Positions 17,451 through 25,896 of a stretch of 64,000 nt of DNA are shown in pieces. Origin of the DNA: Viridibacillus arvi (GTDB lineage Bacteria; Bacillota; Bacilli; Bacillales_A; Planococcaceae); assembly GCF_001274945.1 (NCBI RefSeq), contig NZ_LILB01000005.1, positions 1,033,683 through 1,097,682 on the forward strand, in the 5' to 3' direction. Under the pieces are notes generated by a model. The model was not told the origin of the DNA and ran no database searches. It was given only the letters and a program-made list of their open reading frames with translations. The position numbers and the translations under genes were made by a program. Positions within the stretch are counted from its first letter, which is position 1. Each line of letters begins with the position of its first letter.

Positions 17451-17535
17451 GTTGATTGGAGCGGAGGTGGCGACTCCTGCGGAAAAAGCGACTTGGCGCC
17501 GCCCGCGGAATGCGACCACCGTAGCGGAAATCAAC
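17451..17535 (+). repeat. GC-rich palindromic intergenic element, short copy
   Basis: An 85-bp GC-rich block in an AT-rich spacer, bounded by inverted ends GTTGATT and AATCAAC. Inside is GGCGACTCCTGCGG, which is shared in reverse complement with the longer copy at 39414-39522. The middle is shorter than in that copy. Related elements starting with GTTGATTGGAGCGG are common in Bacillaceae intergenic regions, from general recollection. Confidence 0.8.
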
Positions 17536-17561
17536 GATCTTATCTATTTATTTTTTTAAAA

Positions 17562-17605
17562 AGACCATAGACAAACTCAAATTTATTCGAGTTTGTCTAT
17601 GGTCT
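17562..17605. terminator. Very strong terminator hairpin before the peptide-binding protein gene
   Basis: A 17-bp perfect stem from AGACCATAGACAAACTC to GAGTTTGTCTATGGTCT with a 10-nt AT loop, 23 bp past the stop of the substrate-binding protein gene on the minus strand. An A-run precedes it, giving a U-run on that strand. The rest of 17034-17627 holds the repeat element and no gene. Confidence 0.88.
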
Positions 17606-17627
17606 ATAAAACGAACGTGTTGCTTTT

Positions 17628-19229
17628 TTATTCTACAGTGACATTCTTTAAATCATCAGCTTCTGTTGGATGTGCTTTAAAGTCTTTTACTGATTTAGAT
17701 GCTGCTAATAGTGGTGTGGAATGTACTAAAGGTAATACTGGAGCTTCTTTATGCAAAATAAGCTGAATTTGTTTGTATATCTCTTTACGTTTTTCTACAT
17801 CTTGTTCAGAACGACCAGCTTGTAGAAGCTTTTGAACTTCATCATTTGAAAATTGGGAGTTGTTTAATGATCCATCTCGATCAAAGAACAACGATAATAA
17901 ATTGTCAGGATCACCATTATCACTTGTACCACCAAGTAAAAATAAATCTGCTTCCCCTGCTTTTGTTTTCTCTAAATATGTCGCCCATTCGAATGACACA
18001 ATTTTTGTTTTAATCCCCACATCTGCTAAATTCTTCTGAATCGCCTCAGCAACCTTTTGGCCATCTGGCATATATGGGCGCGGTACAGGCATTGCCCATA
18101 ACTCTAATTCTTTGCCATCATAACTAGACTCCTTCAATAATGCTTTCGCTTTTTCTGGATCATAATCATATAAAGGCGTATCTTCGTTATAACCCAAAGC
18201 CGTAGGTTGCACCGGATTTTTTGCTGCTAATGCTTTGCCTTCAAAGAATGTGTCCGCTATTACTTGACGATCTACTGCATGGCTAATCGCCTGACGTAAC
18301 TTTATGTCTGTAAATGGTGCTTTATTTGTTGTCATCCCTAAATAGCCGACATTAAATGAAGGGCGTTCAATTAAAATAATTTGATCATTTTGTTCTACAG
18401 TCGAAATAGATGCAGGCGCTACTCCATCTGCAATATCGATTTCTCCACTCAACAATGCATTTAACCTTGCTGCATTATCTGGCATAGCTTTGAATATAAC
18501 ACTATCAAGCTTTGGTAATCCATCTTGCCAGTAACCTTCGTTTTTTGTCAAAATGACTGAATCATTTCTTTTCCATTCTGAGAATTTGAATGGACCTGTC
18601 CCTACAGGGTTTTCTCCAAATTTTTCTCCGTCTTTTTCAAAAGCGGTTGGACTGGCAATTGAAAAAGCCACCATTGCCAAATTATTTAAAAGTGGCATCA
18701 TAGGTTTCTTTAATTGGATGATGAATGTATAATCTCCATCAGCTTTTACGCTTTCAATAATATGATTTTTGTCGCCTTTAAAACCGCCGAACATGTCTGC
18801 ATAATACGGAAATTTATCTGCACTACCATTCATCCAGCGTTCGAAGTTTTTAACAACGGCTTCCGCATTAAAGTCTGTACCATCATGAAATTTAACATTT
18901 TCCGCAAGCGTAAAAGTATACGTCTTACCATCATCAGAGATTTTCGTATCTTTAGCTAATCCAGGTTGTGTTGATGTATCTTGTTCGCCGAATACTAATA
19001 ATGTTTCAAAAATATTGCGTGCTACTTTGAACGATTCACCGTCCGTTACTGTACTTGGATCTAACGAAACTGAATCCGCTCCTCGGCCATAAACAATAGT
19101 TTGTTTGTCCTTGTTATTTACTTTATCACCAGATGATTTTTCACCTTTTGTATCATCAGATGAACATGCCACCAATAGGAAAAACATAGCCATTACGACA
19201 ACGCTGAATCCTAATCTCTTATTCTTCAT
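17628..19229 (-). CDS. Peptide/nickel-type ABC transporter substrate-binding lipoprotein
   Basis: A 533-residue SBP_bac_5 (family 5) binding protein anchored as a lipoprotein: hydrophobic signal and lipobox LVAC at about residues 20-23. The ATG at 19227-19229 follows GGGGGAG; the five-residue longer frame contains that site and is unlikely. Family features include SLDPSTVTDGES, the VKFHDG stretch, GTGPFKFSEW and RQAISHAVDR. It captures oligopeptides or similar solutes outside the membrane. No permease or ATPase genes adjoin it, so it probably serves a transporter encoded elsewhere, or cooperates with Opp. Confidence 0.9.
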   Translation of the reverse strand: MKNKRLGFSVVVMAMFFLLVACSSDDTKGEKSSGDKVNNKDKQTIVYGRGADSVSLDPSTVTDGESFKVARNIFETLLVFGEQDTSTQPGLAKDTKISDDGKTYTFTLAENVKFHDGTDFNAEAVVKNFERWMNGSADKFPYYADMFGGFKGDKNHIIESVKADGDYTFIIQLKKPMMPLLNNLAMVAFSIASPTAFEKDGEKFGENPVGTGPFKFSEWKRNDSVILTKNEGYWQDGLPKLDSVIFKAMPDNAARLNALLSGEIDIADGVAPASISTVEQNDQIILIERPSFNVGYLGMTTNKAPFTDIKLRQAISHAVDRQVIADTFFEGKALAAKNPVQPTALGYNEDTPLYDYDPEKAKALLKESSYDGKELELWAMPVPRPYMPDGQKVAEAIQKNLADVGIKTKIVSFEWATYLEKTKAGEADLFLLGGTSDNGDPDNLLSLFFDRDGSLNNSQFSNDEVQKLLQAGRSEQDVEKRKEIYKQIQLILHKEAPVLPLVHSTPLLAASKSVKDFKAHPTEADDLKNVTVE

Positions 19230-19311
19230 AAAACTCCCCCTCATCCTATTTTCTTACTTCTACCAATTATAAATATATTTTCATAATTTTCAAATAATAT
19301 TATTCGTAAAA

Positions 19312-19351
19312 AAATGCCTGCAACAGATTTGTGATCCGTTGTCAGGCATTT
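19312..19351 (-). terminator. Terminator of the ykaA-pit operon
   Basis: AAATGCCTG pairs with CAGGCATTT around a secondary stem, 17 bp past the pit stop codon on the minus strand; the A-run upstream gives a U-tract. Confidence 0.83.
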
Positions 19352-19368
19352 CAGTTATTAGTTAAGTT

Positions 19369-20367
19369 TTAGAAAAAGATATCTAAAATGTAGAAAATCA
19401 ATGCAGCCATTGCTGCAGCTGATGGCATTGTAATAATCCAAGTCATAATAATTTTACGAGCTACTCCCCATTTAACACCTTTCACACGTTGTGCAGCTCC
19501 AACCCCCATAATAGCGGAAGAAATAACATGTGTAGTACTAACTGGCAAGTGAATTAATGTTGCACTAAAGATAACTGAAGCAGAAGCTAGGTCGGCTGCT
19601 GCACCGTTAACAGGGCGCAATTTCATAATTTTACCACCAACTGTTTTGATGATTTTATAACCACCGATTGATGTTCCAAGTCCCATTGCTACTGCTGCGG
19701 AAACTCGAACCCATCCTTGAATATCATCGCCAGATTGTAATCCTCCAGCGATTAAAGCCATTGTCATAATACCCATTGCTTTTTGCGCATCATTCGTACC
19801 ATGTGTAAACGATTGAAGTGCAGCCGTACAAATTTGTAAATATCGGATTCCTTTATTTGTACGATACAAATTTGCATTTTTGAAAATGACTTTGAATAAA
19901 GACATCATCAAGAAACCCGCTGCTATAGCAATAAAAGGTGATAATAATAAAGCTTGTAATATTTTCACGAAACCTGTGTAGTTCAAGACACCAAAACCGG
20001 CTGCTGCTATAGCAGAACCAGCGATAGCCCCAATAATCGCATGAGATGAACTAGACGGAATTCCATAATACCAAGTAATTAAGTTCCAAATAATTGCTGC
20101 AAGTAATGCAGCTAAAATAATCACAGAACCATTTGATAATGCGAAAGGATCTACGATGTCTTTCGTAATTGCCTTGGCAACACCTGTAAATGTGATTGCC
20201 CCGATAAAGTTCATAACTGCAGCCATTATTACTGCCACTTTAGGTGGCAAAGCTCGTGTCGATACTGAAGTAGCAATGGCATTTGCTGTATCATGGAAAC
20301 CATTGATAAAGTCAAATGTCAGTGCAAAAATAACAACTAAGACTGTTAATAAGAGTATTGTATCCAT
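19369..20367 (-). CDS. pit: Inorganic phosphate transporter, PiT family
   Basis: A 332-residue integral membrane protein that imports phosphate, as metal-phosphate, with protons. The duplicated family signature is visible: FDFINGFHDTANAIAT near residue 18 and FTHGTNDAQKAMG near 190. About ten hydrophobic segments are present. The gene follows a DUF47 gene by 15 bp; this pairing, as in B. subtilis ykaA-pit, is the usual low-affinity phosphate uptake module. Confidence 0.93.
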   Translation of the reverse strand: MDTILLLTVLVVIFALTFDFINGFHDTANAIATSVSTRALPPKVAVIMAAVMNFIGAITFTGVAKAITKDIVDPFALSNGSVIILAALLAAIIWNLITWYYGIPSSSSHAIIGAIAGSAIAAAGFGVLNYTGFVKILQALLLSPFIAIAAGFLMMSLFKVIFKNANLYRTNKGIRYLQICTAALQSFTHGTNDAQKAMGIMTMALIAGGLQSGDDIQGWVRVSAAVAMGLGTSIGGYKIIKTVGGKIMKLRPVNGAAADLASASVIFSATLIHLPVSTTHVISSAIMGVGAAQRVKGVKWGVARKIIMTWIITMPSAAAMAALIFYILDIFF

Positions 20368-20382
20368 TCGTGACTCCTGCTC

Positions 20383-21003
20383 CTATGCATTACGCATAAT
20401 AATAGTTTCCATAGTATTCGCTACATTTTGGCAATCATCTGCAATATCCTCTAATTGTTCATAAATATCCTTGAACTTAATAAGTTGGATTGGATCTTTT
20501 TCATGCAAGAATAGTTGCTTAATGGATGTACGAAGCACTTCATCACATTTGCTTTCATAATCTTTTATTAAAATGGCATGATCACGCATACCAATTAAGT
20601 TTTTCGTTTTTAATAATTCCATTGCTTTTACAATTTCATCAGCACTTTTCACGATATAGCCGATAAATGTATTCATTGAATCATCGATATCGATTAACGC
20701 GAACATGTCGAAGTGTGCAATACATTCTTCCATTCCATCAAGAACGTCATCCATACTGTTTGCAAGCGCAAGAATATCTTCTCTTTCAATTGGGGTCATA
20801 AATGATTTATTCAGCATCACGATTAATTCATGAATGAGAGAATCCCCATCCGTTTCATATTTTTTCATTCGTTTGCTAATTTCTTCTAAGTCTTCCAAAC
20901 TCTGAATGCGGAAATCGTTGGCATAATGCATTGCCTCTTGTACATTAACTGCAATTTTTGCTAAAACCTCAAAGAATGGATCTGGCTTTTTTCGATTAAA
21001 CAT
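20383..21003 (-). CDS. ykaA: DUF47 (PhoU-like) partner of the Pit transporter
   Basis: A 206-residue, all-helical DUF47 protein of the PhoU-like fold. Acidic helices include EREDILALANSMDDVLDGME (residues about 73-92) and LKTKN......ILIKDYESKCDEVLR. In many bacteria it is co-transcribed with pit and modulates phosphate uptake. ATG follows AGGAGG by six bases. It is the first gene of the ykaA-pit operon. Confidence 0.9.
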   Translation of the reverse strand: MFNRKKPDPFFEVLAKIAVNVQEAMHYANDFRIQSLEDLEEISKRMKKYETDGDSLIHELIVMLNKSFMTPIEREDILALANSMDDVLDGMEECIAHFDMFALIDIDDSMNTFIGYIVKSADEIVKAMELLKTKNLIGMRDHAILIKDYESKCDEVLRTSIKQLFLHEKDPIQLIKFKDIYEQLEDIADDCQNVANTMETIIMRNA

Positions 21004-21718
21004 AAATTCCTCCTGAAAAAGTTAGTGTCAAAACATATATTTGTCCTGAACGCTAAATTAGCTTAACAATAATTTAATAGAATATCTGCAATTTTTACAT
21101 ATTCTATGACAACTTTTACAATCCTGTAACATTAGCGTTCACAATTTCGAAAAAAAATTGTTCCAATGTGGAAAATCACATAGTTTCATTTGTCGAAAAT
21201 TACCGAAAAATATACATCCTGTTGAATAAAAAGACCTTAAATACTAGGCTTAACCCCTTGATAAATATAACATTCCCTTGTCAATATCGAATTTATTTGT
21301 AAACGCTTTATTTTTCGACAAAATACCTACCACTTTAATATAGAATGTAGGTTTTACAATTTACAAAACTAACGATTTCGGCAAAGGGAAAGCCTTTTGT
21401 CGTTGACGACACGACAAATATGAGTTCAACTTCAAAAACTATAGAATCGTTAAACAATAAAAGAAATTCTCGTATACCTTCAAAGATACATACACCATAA
21501 ACGCTTCTCTCAACCATGGAAATCACAGAATACAAAAAAAGAATACGGTAATAAAACTAATGAATGTGGGGAAAATTGAAAATGAATTATAACAAATTCA
21601 TTTCAGAGTAGTATGTCCAACATTAAAAAAAGCAATCGTGTAAATCTCAAATATTGATTTTTTAGAATATCCCTTTCTAAGTGAATTAAAAAAAGATGTG
21701 CATAATATCATACACATC
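21004..21718. other. 715-bp intergenic region upstream of ykaA-pit
   Basis: No gene is recognised; a 66-codon frame on the minus strand has no ribosome site and no family features. It contains the ykaA promoter region with a possible set of PhoP-like hexamers (21094-21143). A CcpA-like sequence TGTAAACGCTTTAT occurs near 21298 but departs from the consensus at the end. Confidence 0.45.
21094..21143. promoter_or_regulatory. Possible PhoP-box-like direct repeats
   Basis: On the plus strand the hexamers TTTACA (21094), ATGACA (21106), TTTACA (21115), GTAACA (21126) and TTCACA (21138) recur every 9-12 bp. Pho boxes of B. subtilis are TT(A/T/C)A(C/T)A repeats spaced about 11 bp apart. The location about 90-140 bp upstream of the phosphate operon fits the idea, but two hexamers deviate and the AT-rich background makes chance matches easy. 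Confidence 0.3.
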
Positions 21719-21721
21719 TTA
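21692..21721 (-). terminator. Terminator overlapping the end of the histidine phosphatase gene
   Basis: AAGATGTG pairs with CACATCTT around an AT-rich loop; the hairpin overlaps the stop codon of the 21719-22312 gene and has an A-run giving U's on the minus strand. Confidence 0.75.
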
Positions 21722-22312
21722 AATCTTTCCTATTTCACTGACTTGCGATAAATGCGCTGATTGGTTGAAATCGCCAAGTATCCATCTATCATCTTGAATT
21801 GAAATATAACTGATTCCTGCATTTGCTAATCGTACTTCCTGCGGAAAAGTTCCACCATTCTCGAGTAGTGTAAAAAGTGCATGAATAACCGCTCCATGGG
21901 CGACTAGAATGACTCGTTCATTTGGATGCTGCTCGTGTATTTCAACAAGTCCGTTTCGTAACCTTGCAAGCACTGAGTCCAAGGGTTCTTGATTTGGATA
22001 TTGTTTATCTGGAAAAGCTTTTATACGTTCTTCCATATCCATACCTTCTGCTTCTCCGAAAGAACGTTCCTTAAATTCCTCAATTTCAATTAGAGGTATG
22101 TGTAATTGTTCGTTAATTATTTCTGCTGTATGTTTTGCTCTTGATAATGGACTTGTATAAATTGCAGCCCAGTTAGTATTTTTGAAAAACACACCACATT
22201 CTTTTGCTTGTTGGATTCCTTTATCATTAAGAGGTACATCTGTTACACCTTGTAATCTCCCTAGTGCATTCCATTCCGTTTCTCCATGTCTTACCACACA
22301 AATTTCTGTCAT
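21719..22312 (-). CDS. Histidine phosphatase family protein (phosphoglycerate mutase-like, PhoE type)
   Basis: A 197-residue branch-1 histidine phosphatase. The catalytic motif RHGETEWN starts at residue 8, a second conserved part is TSPLSRAKHTAEII, and the acid catalyst region is KERSFGEAEGM. The second catalytic His lies in VAHGAVIHAL near residue 138. Members dephosphorylate diverse small phosphoesters; the short length and sequence resemble broad-specificity phosphatases rather than glycolytic mutase. The start follows GGAGGT. The downstream neighbour is a separate unit. Confidence 0.88.
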   Translation of the reverse strand: MTEICVVRHGETEWNALGRLQGVTDVPLNDKGIQQAKECGVFFKNTNWAAIYTSPLSRAKHTAEIINEQLHIPLIEIEEFKERSFGEAEGMDMEERIKAFPDKQYPNQEPLDSVLARLRNGLVEIHEQHPNERVILVAHGAVIHALFTLLENGGTFPQEVRLANAGISYISIQDDRWILGDFNQSAHLSQVSEIGKI

Positions 22313-22352
22313 GTTAGTACCTCCTAAACTATCTTTACTTTAGAGTATCATA

Positions 22353-22763
22353 TTATATTCCAGCTGTATGCATTAACACTACTCTCCAGCCATCGGGGTC
22401 TTCGATTGTCTTACCTTCCTTCTCCCAATAAGGATTTTCTGGTGGAACTGTATTATAGCCTAATTCACCTAATCTCTTGATAATCGTATCAATCTGTTGT
22501 TGATTGGGTATATAAAATACAATTAAATTGTCTTCAGTTGGTGCTGGGCAAGGGCTCCCATCTTTGTGTTGGGTAAATTCCAAATGATATGTTGCAGTTG
22601 GAAGCCCAATCAACAAACCTTCATAACCTCGCCCTGTAAATGACCCAATTTTAGTCAATCCTAAACCTTCACAATAAAAACGCTCAACTTGTCGTAACTG
22701 ATCTGTAGGTCTAGCAACCCTAACCTGTGTAACATGCATATTTTCTGACCAATCGTTATTCAT
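22353..22763 (-). CDS. VOC-family (glyoxalase-like) protein
   Basis: A 136-residue protein of the vicinal oxygen chelate fold with two beta-alpha-beta-beta-beta halves. The first half contains VRVARPTDQL and YEGLLIGLPTATYHLEFTQ, the second DNLIVFYIPN and EDPDGWRVVLM. The GW.VVLM C-terminal strand with a preceding Asp is typical of small VOC proteins. The ATG at 22761-22763 follows AAGGGG; the GTG three codons earlier overlaps that site. Function not assignable. It lies 40 bp upstream of the histidine phosphatase gene and may be co-transcribed. Confidence 0.82.
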   Translation of the reverse strand: MNNDWSENMHVTQVRVARPTDQLRQVERFYCEGLGLTKIGSFTGRGYEGLLIGLPTATYHLEFTQHKDGSPCPAPTEDNLIVFYIPNQQQIDTIIKRLGELGYNTVPPENPYWEKEGKTIEDPDGWRVVLMHTAGI

Positions 22764-22915
22764 TCTTACCACCCCTTTGAAAGGATATTACCATTTAATT
22801 AAACTTATTTGTTCCGCCAGAAGATTGAACAACATATCACTCTTTTGATGTATTTCGGTTTTATTTTTTCAGTACAACACTGCATAATAAAGTTAAATTG
22901 AAAGGGGTTATACAT

Positions 22916-23481
22916 ATGGATTGGTTTGAAAAACTAAATGAATATTTTCCCGTTGAGGAAATGAAATCACGTCAACATATAGAACTTTTATTGAAAGACA
23001 AGGTAGGTATTTATAAAAAGTTAGAAGACGAAAAATACGTATTAACATATGTAGATCACCCTAGTTTTATATTTGTCGATTATTTATTTGTTTCTTCGTC
23101 TGCACGTGGTGAAGGATTGGGTGGGGAAATTTTAGAGCATTTAAAAGGCAATGGCAAACCAATTTTATTGGAGGTAGAATCACTTGAACAAGCTGAAGAA
23201 GACACTGACAAGCGATTACGCTTCTATAAACGTCACGATTTCAATTTAGCATCACATATTTGTTATTGTAGGCATCACATATTTGTTATTGTAGGCATCA
23301 TGTAAAGACAGGAAAGCCACTGAAAATGGATATTCATTACTGGGCTCTAACGGGTGTTGCTGAAGAAGAAATACTTCGACATATGAAATGGATATATGAA
23401 AATATTCATGCGTACGAAGATGAACTTCTTTATGGTGCGAAGTATGAACCGACCGATAATGTATTGTATTTTATTAAATAA
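22916..23481 (+). pseudogene. GNAT acetyltransferase gene broken by a 23-bp tandem duplication
   Basis: The ATG at 22916 follows AAAGGGG and opens a GNAT-like protein with FVDYLFVSSSARGEGLGGEIL (central strand and acetyl-CoA loop, about residues 56-76) and RLRFYKRHDF. At residue 111 a 23-bp segment (23249-23271) is repeated exactly (23272-23294), shifting the frame and ending the product at 23305 after 129 residues. Removing one copy restores CRHHVKTGKPLKMD and then a further 50 residues to TAA at 23479-23481, giving an intact protein of about 180 residues. The lost part should include the C-terminal helices. The truncated protein may be non-functional. It could revert by deletion of one copy. 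Confidence 0.88.
23249..23294 (+). repeat. Exact 23-bp direct duplication inside the acetyltransferase gene
   Basis: The unit starting GCATCACATATTTG occurs twice without a gap (23249-23271 and 23272-23294) and is followed by a partial third match, GCATCA. The length is not a multiple of three and therefore shifts the reading frame. Confidence 0.95.
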
Positions 23482-23502
23482 TGACAAGGTAATAGATAAA
23501 TT

Positions 23503-23540
23503 AAAAAAAGACTTTTCGCAATTGCGAGAAGTCTTTTTTT
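23503..23540. terminator. Bidirectional terminator
   Basis: AAAAAGACTTTTCGCAATTG pairs with its reverse complement, GCGAGAAGTCTTTTT, as a long hairpin between the acetyltransferase pseudogene and the convergent nuclease gene. Confidence 0.85.
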
Positions 23541-23545
23541 ATATA

Positions 23546-24307
23546 TTAGCTAGCTTTTTTAAACCCAGCTTGCTCCGCTTCTTTTTCAGTACAGAACATT
23601 TTTTCCTCTTTTACTGCATCATAATTGTTGGAGCCTGGCATATGATAAAGCTTATTACCCTTGCTGTTTATATTTCCCTTAATAGTGCAACTTGTTTTAT
23701 TTGATTGATTTGAGCTGTCGGATTTATTTGAGTTTTTTGTTTGCCCTTCAGTAGACGCCCTGCTTCTCACAGCCGATTTATCAAAACCTCGATTTGTTAC
23801 ATAACCGTCGTATTGCCAAATTCCTTTTCTCAATGCTTTAGCTTCATCTTGAATTTTCTCAAAAGCTTTCACATTTGTAGTATTCGGTTCATATATATAT
23901 CCAACACGTACAAGACCTTCACGGATAAGTTGCTCTTGAACACTTTTCCCATCTGCATATATATAAGCAAGAAGGCGACCATATTTATCTTCATGTTCAC
24001 CAACATCAAATTCAATAGAAACTTGCTTTGCGTTGTTCAATATTTCACGATTACGAGCCTGCGCTTCTCGTCCAAAAGGTTGTTCACCTAATTGTTTATG
24101 GTACATTTCAGGCGCATCTACTAATAAATAGCGTACTTTTTTTGTTTCTCCGTCGTATTTTACTTTAATCGTATCACCGTCCATGATACTTACTACTTCG
24201 ACATCAATTCGATTTTCTGATTCATCTTTTTTTGTCACTGTAGCTTCTGTACATGCTTGTAGTATAAATACTAGAAAGCCTATCAGAAGGAGTCCCCATT
24301 TTTTCAT
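23546..24307 (-). CDS. Thermonuclease-family lipoprotein with C-terminal Cys/His-type domain
   Basis: A 253-residue staphylococcal-nuclease-like protein. Lipobox LQAC ends a hydrophobic signal, so it is probably tethered outside. The SNase domain (about 35-165) shows VSIMDGDTIKV, RYLLVDAPE (catalytic Arg region), EHEDKYGRLLAYIY (catalytic Glu region) and LVRVGYIYEP. After a Ser/Asn-rich linker (about 170-205) comes a small domain with CTIKGNINSKGNKLYHMPG and MFCTEKEAEQAGF. That domain is found at the end of other secreted thermonucleases. It probably degrades extracellular DNA. Start at 24307 rather than 24319, because GGTGATG lies just before it. Confidence 0.85.
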   Translation of the reverse strand: MKKWGLLLIGFLVFILQACTEATVTKKDESENRIDVEVVSIMDGDTIKVKYDGETKKVRYLLVDAPEMYHKQLGEQPFGREAQARNREILNNAKQVSIEFDVGEHEDKYGRLLAYIYADGKSVQEQLIREGLVRVGYIYEPNTTNVKAFEKIQDEAKALRKGIWQYDGYVTNRGFDKSAVRSRASTEGQTKNSNKSDSSNQSNKTSCTIKGNINSKGNKLYHMPGSNNYDAVKEEKMFCTEKEAEQAGFKKAS

Positions 24308-24376
24308 TGTCATCACCATCGTAATCTTAACATAAACTATTAGTTATCGGCTTACTTTCAGCATTTAGAGCATAAA

Positions 24377-24408
24377 AATACCCAGTCTTTGGCAGAGGAC
24401 TGGGTATT
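24377..24408 (-). terminator. Terminator of yutG-like gene
   Basis: AATACCCAGTC pairs with GACTGGGTATT around a 10-nt loop, 14 bp beyond the stop of the phosphatidylglycerophosphatase-like gene. Confidence 0.83.
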
Positions 24409-24421
24409 GACTAGATGGATA

Positions 24422-24982
24422 TTAATCTGTTGTAGTACCGTATGGTTTAATGTCTTTGATTAATTTACCTTGCTCTTCTAAATCACGAATACGATGTGCA
24501 AGACGTGACGCAGCAGATGCAGCAATGCTTCCAACTAAATCATCTAGGAATGTGTGAACACCTTCACCCGCTTTTGTATCAAGTTGCTGTATTATTCCGA
24601 TTTTCTGTTTATCTAAATGCCCAAAAGTTGTTACAGCAATACTACCATAAGTAAATACTGCTCCTAAAGCGATTGTCTCATCCACTCCAAATAATCCCTC
24701 ATCGGATTCAACTAATTGTTGTAGTGGCGCTGACAGTAACTTTTTCTCTGCTAATTCATCTAACTCAATCCCTACTAAAATTGCATGTTGAATTTCACGT
24801 TTATTAAGTACTTTATCAACCGATTCAATACAATGATCTAGAGATAGTCCTTCATTATATGCAAATTGCATTTCATACACAATTTCCGCGATATCCTTTA
24901 ATGTAACACCACGGCGTTCTAATGCATCACGCGCCGCTTTAGCGACTACTTCTGATGAAACTTGAAGTTTTTTGTTATACAT
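24422..24982 (-). CDS. yutG: Phosphatidylglycerophosphatase A-like protein (YutG type)
   Basis: A 186-residue protein resembling B. subtilis YutG, which has the PgpA domain that converts phosphatidylglycerophosphate to phosphatidylglycerol. Visible parts are the N-terminal helical section (ALERRGVTLKDIAEIVYEMQ), the central ILVGIELDELAEK, and GEGVHTFLDDLVGSIAASAASRLAHRIRDLEEQGK at the end. Unlike membrane-bound PgpA, this form has few hydrophobic segments; its catalytic role is taken from the family. It has its own terminator and is divergent from yjcH. Confidence 0.78.
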   Translation of the reverse strand: MYNKKLQVSSEVVAKAARDALERRGVTLKDIAEIVYEMQFAYNEGLSLDHCIESVDKVLNKREIQHAILVGIELDELAEKKLLSAPLQQLVESDEGLFGVDETIALGAVFTYGSIAVTTFGHLDKQKIGIIQQLDTKAGEGVHTFLDDLVGSIAASAASRLAHRIRDLEEQGKLIKDIKPYGTTTD

Positions 24983-25086
24983 GACTCATCCTCATTTCCA
25001 TATTTATAGTCCTTTATCATTACTATTATACCTTTACTTCCTTATATGTTACAATTTTCGTACAGAAAACTGAAGGAGTGACAGCT

Positions 25087-25809
25087 TTGAATCGTGGCAC
25101 AATCACAGACATAGATTTTTTCAGTGAATCCTTACAAGAGGACATCCATCTATTAGTTTACTTACCAGCAAACTATTCACCACTTTATAAATACTCAGTG
25201 TTAATCGCATCTGATGGTAAAGATTATTTCCAACTCGGTCGAATCTCTCGAGTAGTAGATGAGTATTTGGAGCAAGGTGATATCGAAAATTTAATAATTG
25301 TAGGTGTACCTTATAAAAGTGTAGAGGATCGACGACAAAAGTATTTGCCAAATGGAGAAAAACATGAAGCATACTTGCGCTTTTTAGCACATGAACTTGT
25401 TCCTTATATTGACGAGCATTACTCTACATATCAAATGGGGATGGGTCGAGCATTGATTGGAGATTCGCAGGCTGCGACAGTTTCTTTACTAGCAGCCATC
25501 CAATATCCCAATATTTTTGGTAAGGTATTAATGCAGTCACCTCTAGTAAATGATAATGTTTTAGAAAAAGTGCAACAGGTACAAGATGTTCATGCTTTTT
25601 CAATCTATCACGTTATTGGTACAAAAGAACATGAAGTAGTAACTATGGATAAGAGTATTAAAGATTTCCTTACACCTAATCGTGCATTACATGAGTTGAT
25701 AGTCAACAAAGGCTTTTCTACTTTTTATGATGAATTCGAAGGAAATCACTCATGGAAGTTTTGGCAACCTGACTTAAAACGTGTCATAAAACAAAACTTT
25801 AGTCTTTAA
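25087..25809 (+). CDS. yjcH: Esterase-family alpha/beta hydrolase (YjcH-like)
   Basis: A 240-residue putative esterase. The TTG start at 25087 follows AAGGAG by eight bases; a GTG three codons earlier overlaps that site. The likely nucleophile is the Ser of GDSQAA (about residue 124), after LIGD, and the terminal GNHSWKFW supplies the His. The fold is that of Fes/enterochelin esterase-like proteins. It is the first of three consecutive genes (yjcH, yjcG, yjcF) that also cluster in B. subtilis. Substrate unknown. Confidence 0.82.
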   Translation: MNRGTITDIDFFSESLQEDIHLLVYLPANYSPLYKYSVLIASDGKDYFQLGRISRVVDEYLEQGDIENLIIVGVPYKSVEDRRQKYLPNGEKHEAYLRFLAHELVPYIDEHYSTYQMGMGRALIGDSQAATVSLLAAIQYPNIFGKVLMQSPLVNDNVLEKVQQVQDVHAFSIYHVIGTKEHEVVTMDKSIKDFLTPNRALHELIVNKGFSTFYDEFEGNHSWKFWQPDLKRVIKQNFSL

Positions 25810-25896
25810 CATGTATTTCACAATGAATATTATCTTTTTTCTGTTATACTGAAAATTAAGAAAAGCTATATAAAACTACTTAGGAGGTACGGAATA

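Noticed and set aside
17343..17570. Plus-strand frame across the palindromic element
   Set aside because: It is created by the GC-rich repeat and has no start context; the predicted product mixes repeat-derived residues.
21298..21311. CcpA (cre) site
   Set aside because: TGTAAACGCTTTAT lacks the terminal CA of the consensus and is about 300 bp from the nearest start.
21335..21535. Minus-strand 66-codon frame
   Set aside because: No ribosome site, no recognisable domain, and composition like surrounding intergenic DNA.
23396..23704. Plus-strand 102-codon frame across the pseudogene end
   Set aside because: It runs through a terminator hairpin and into the antisense of the nuclease gene; no ribosome site.
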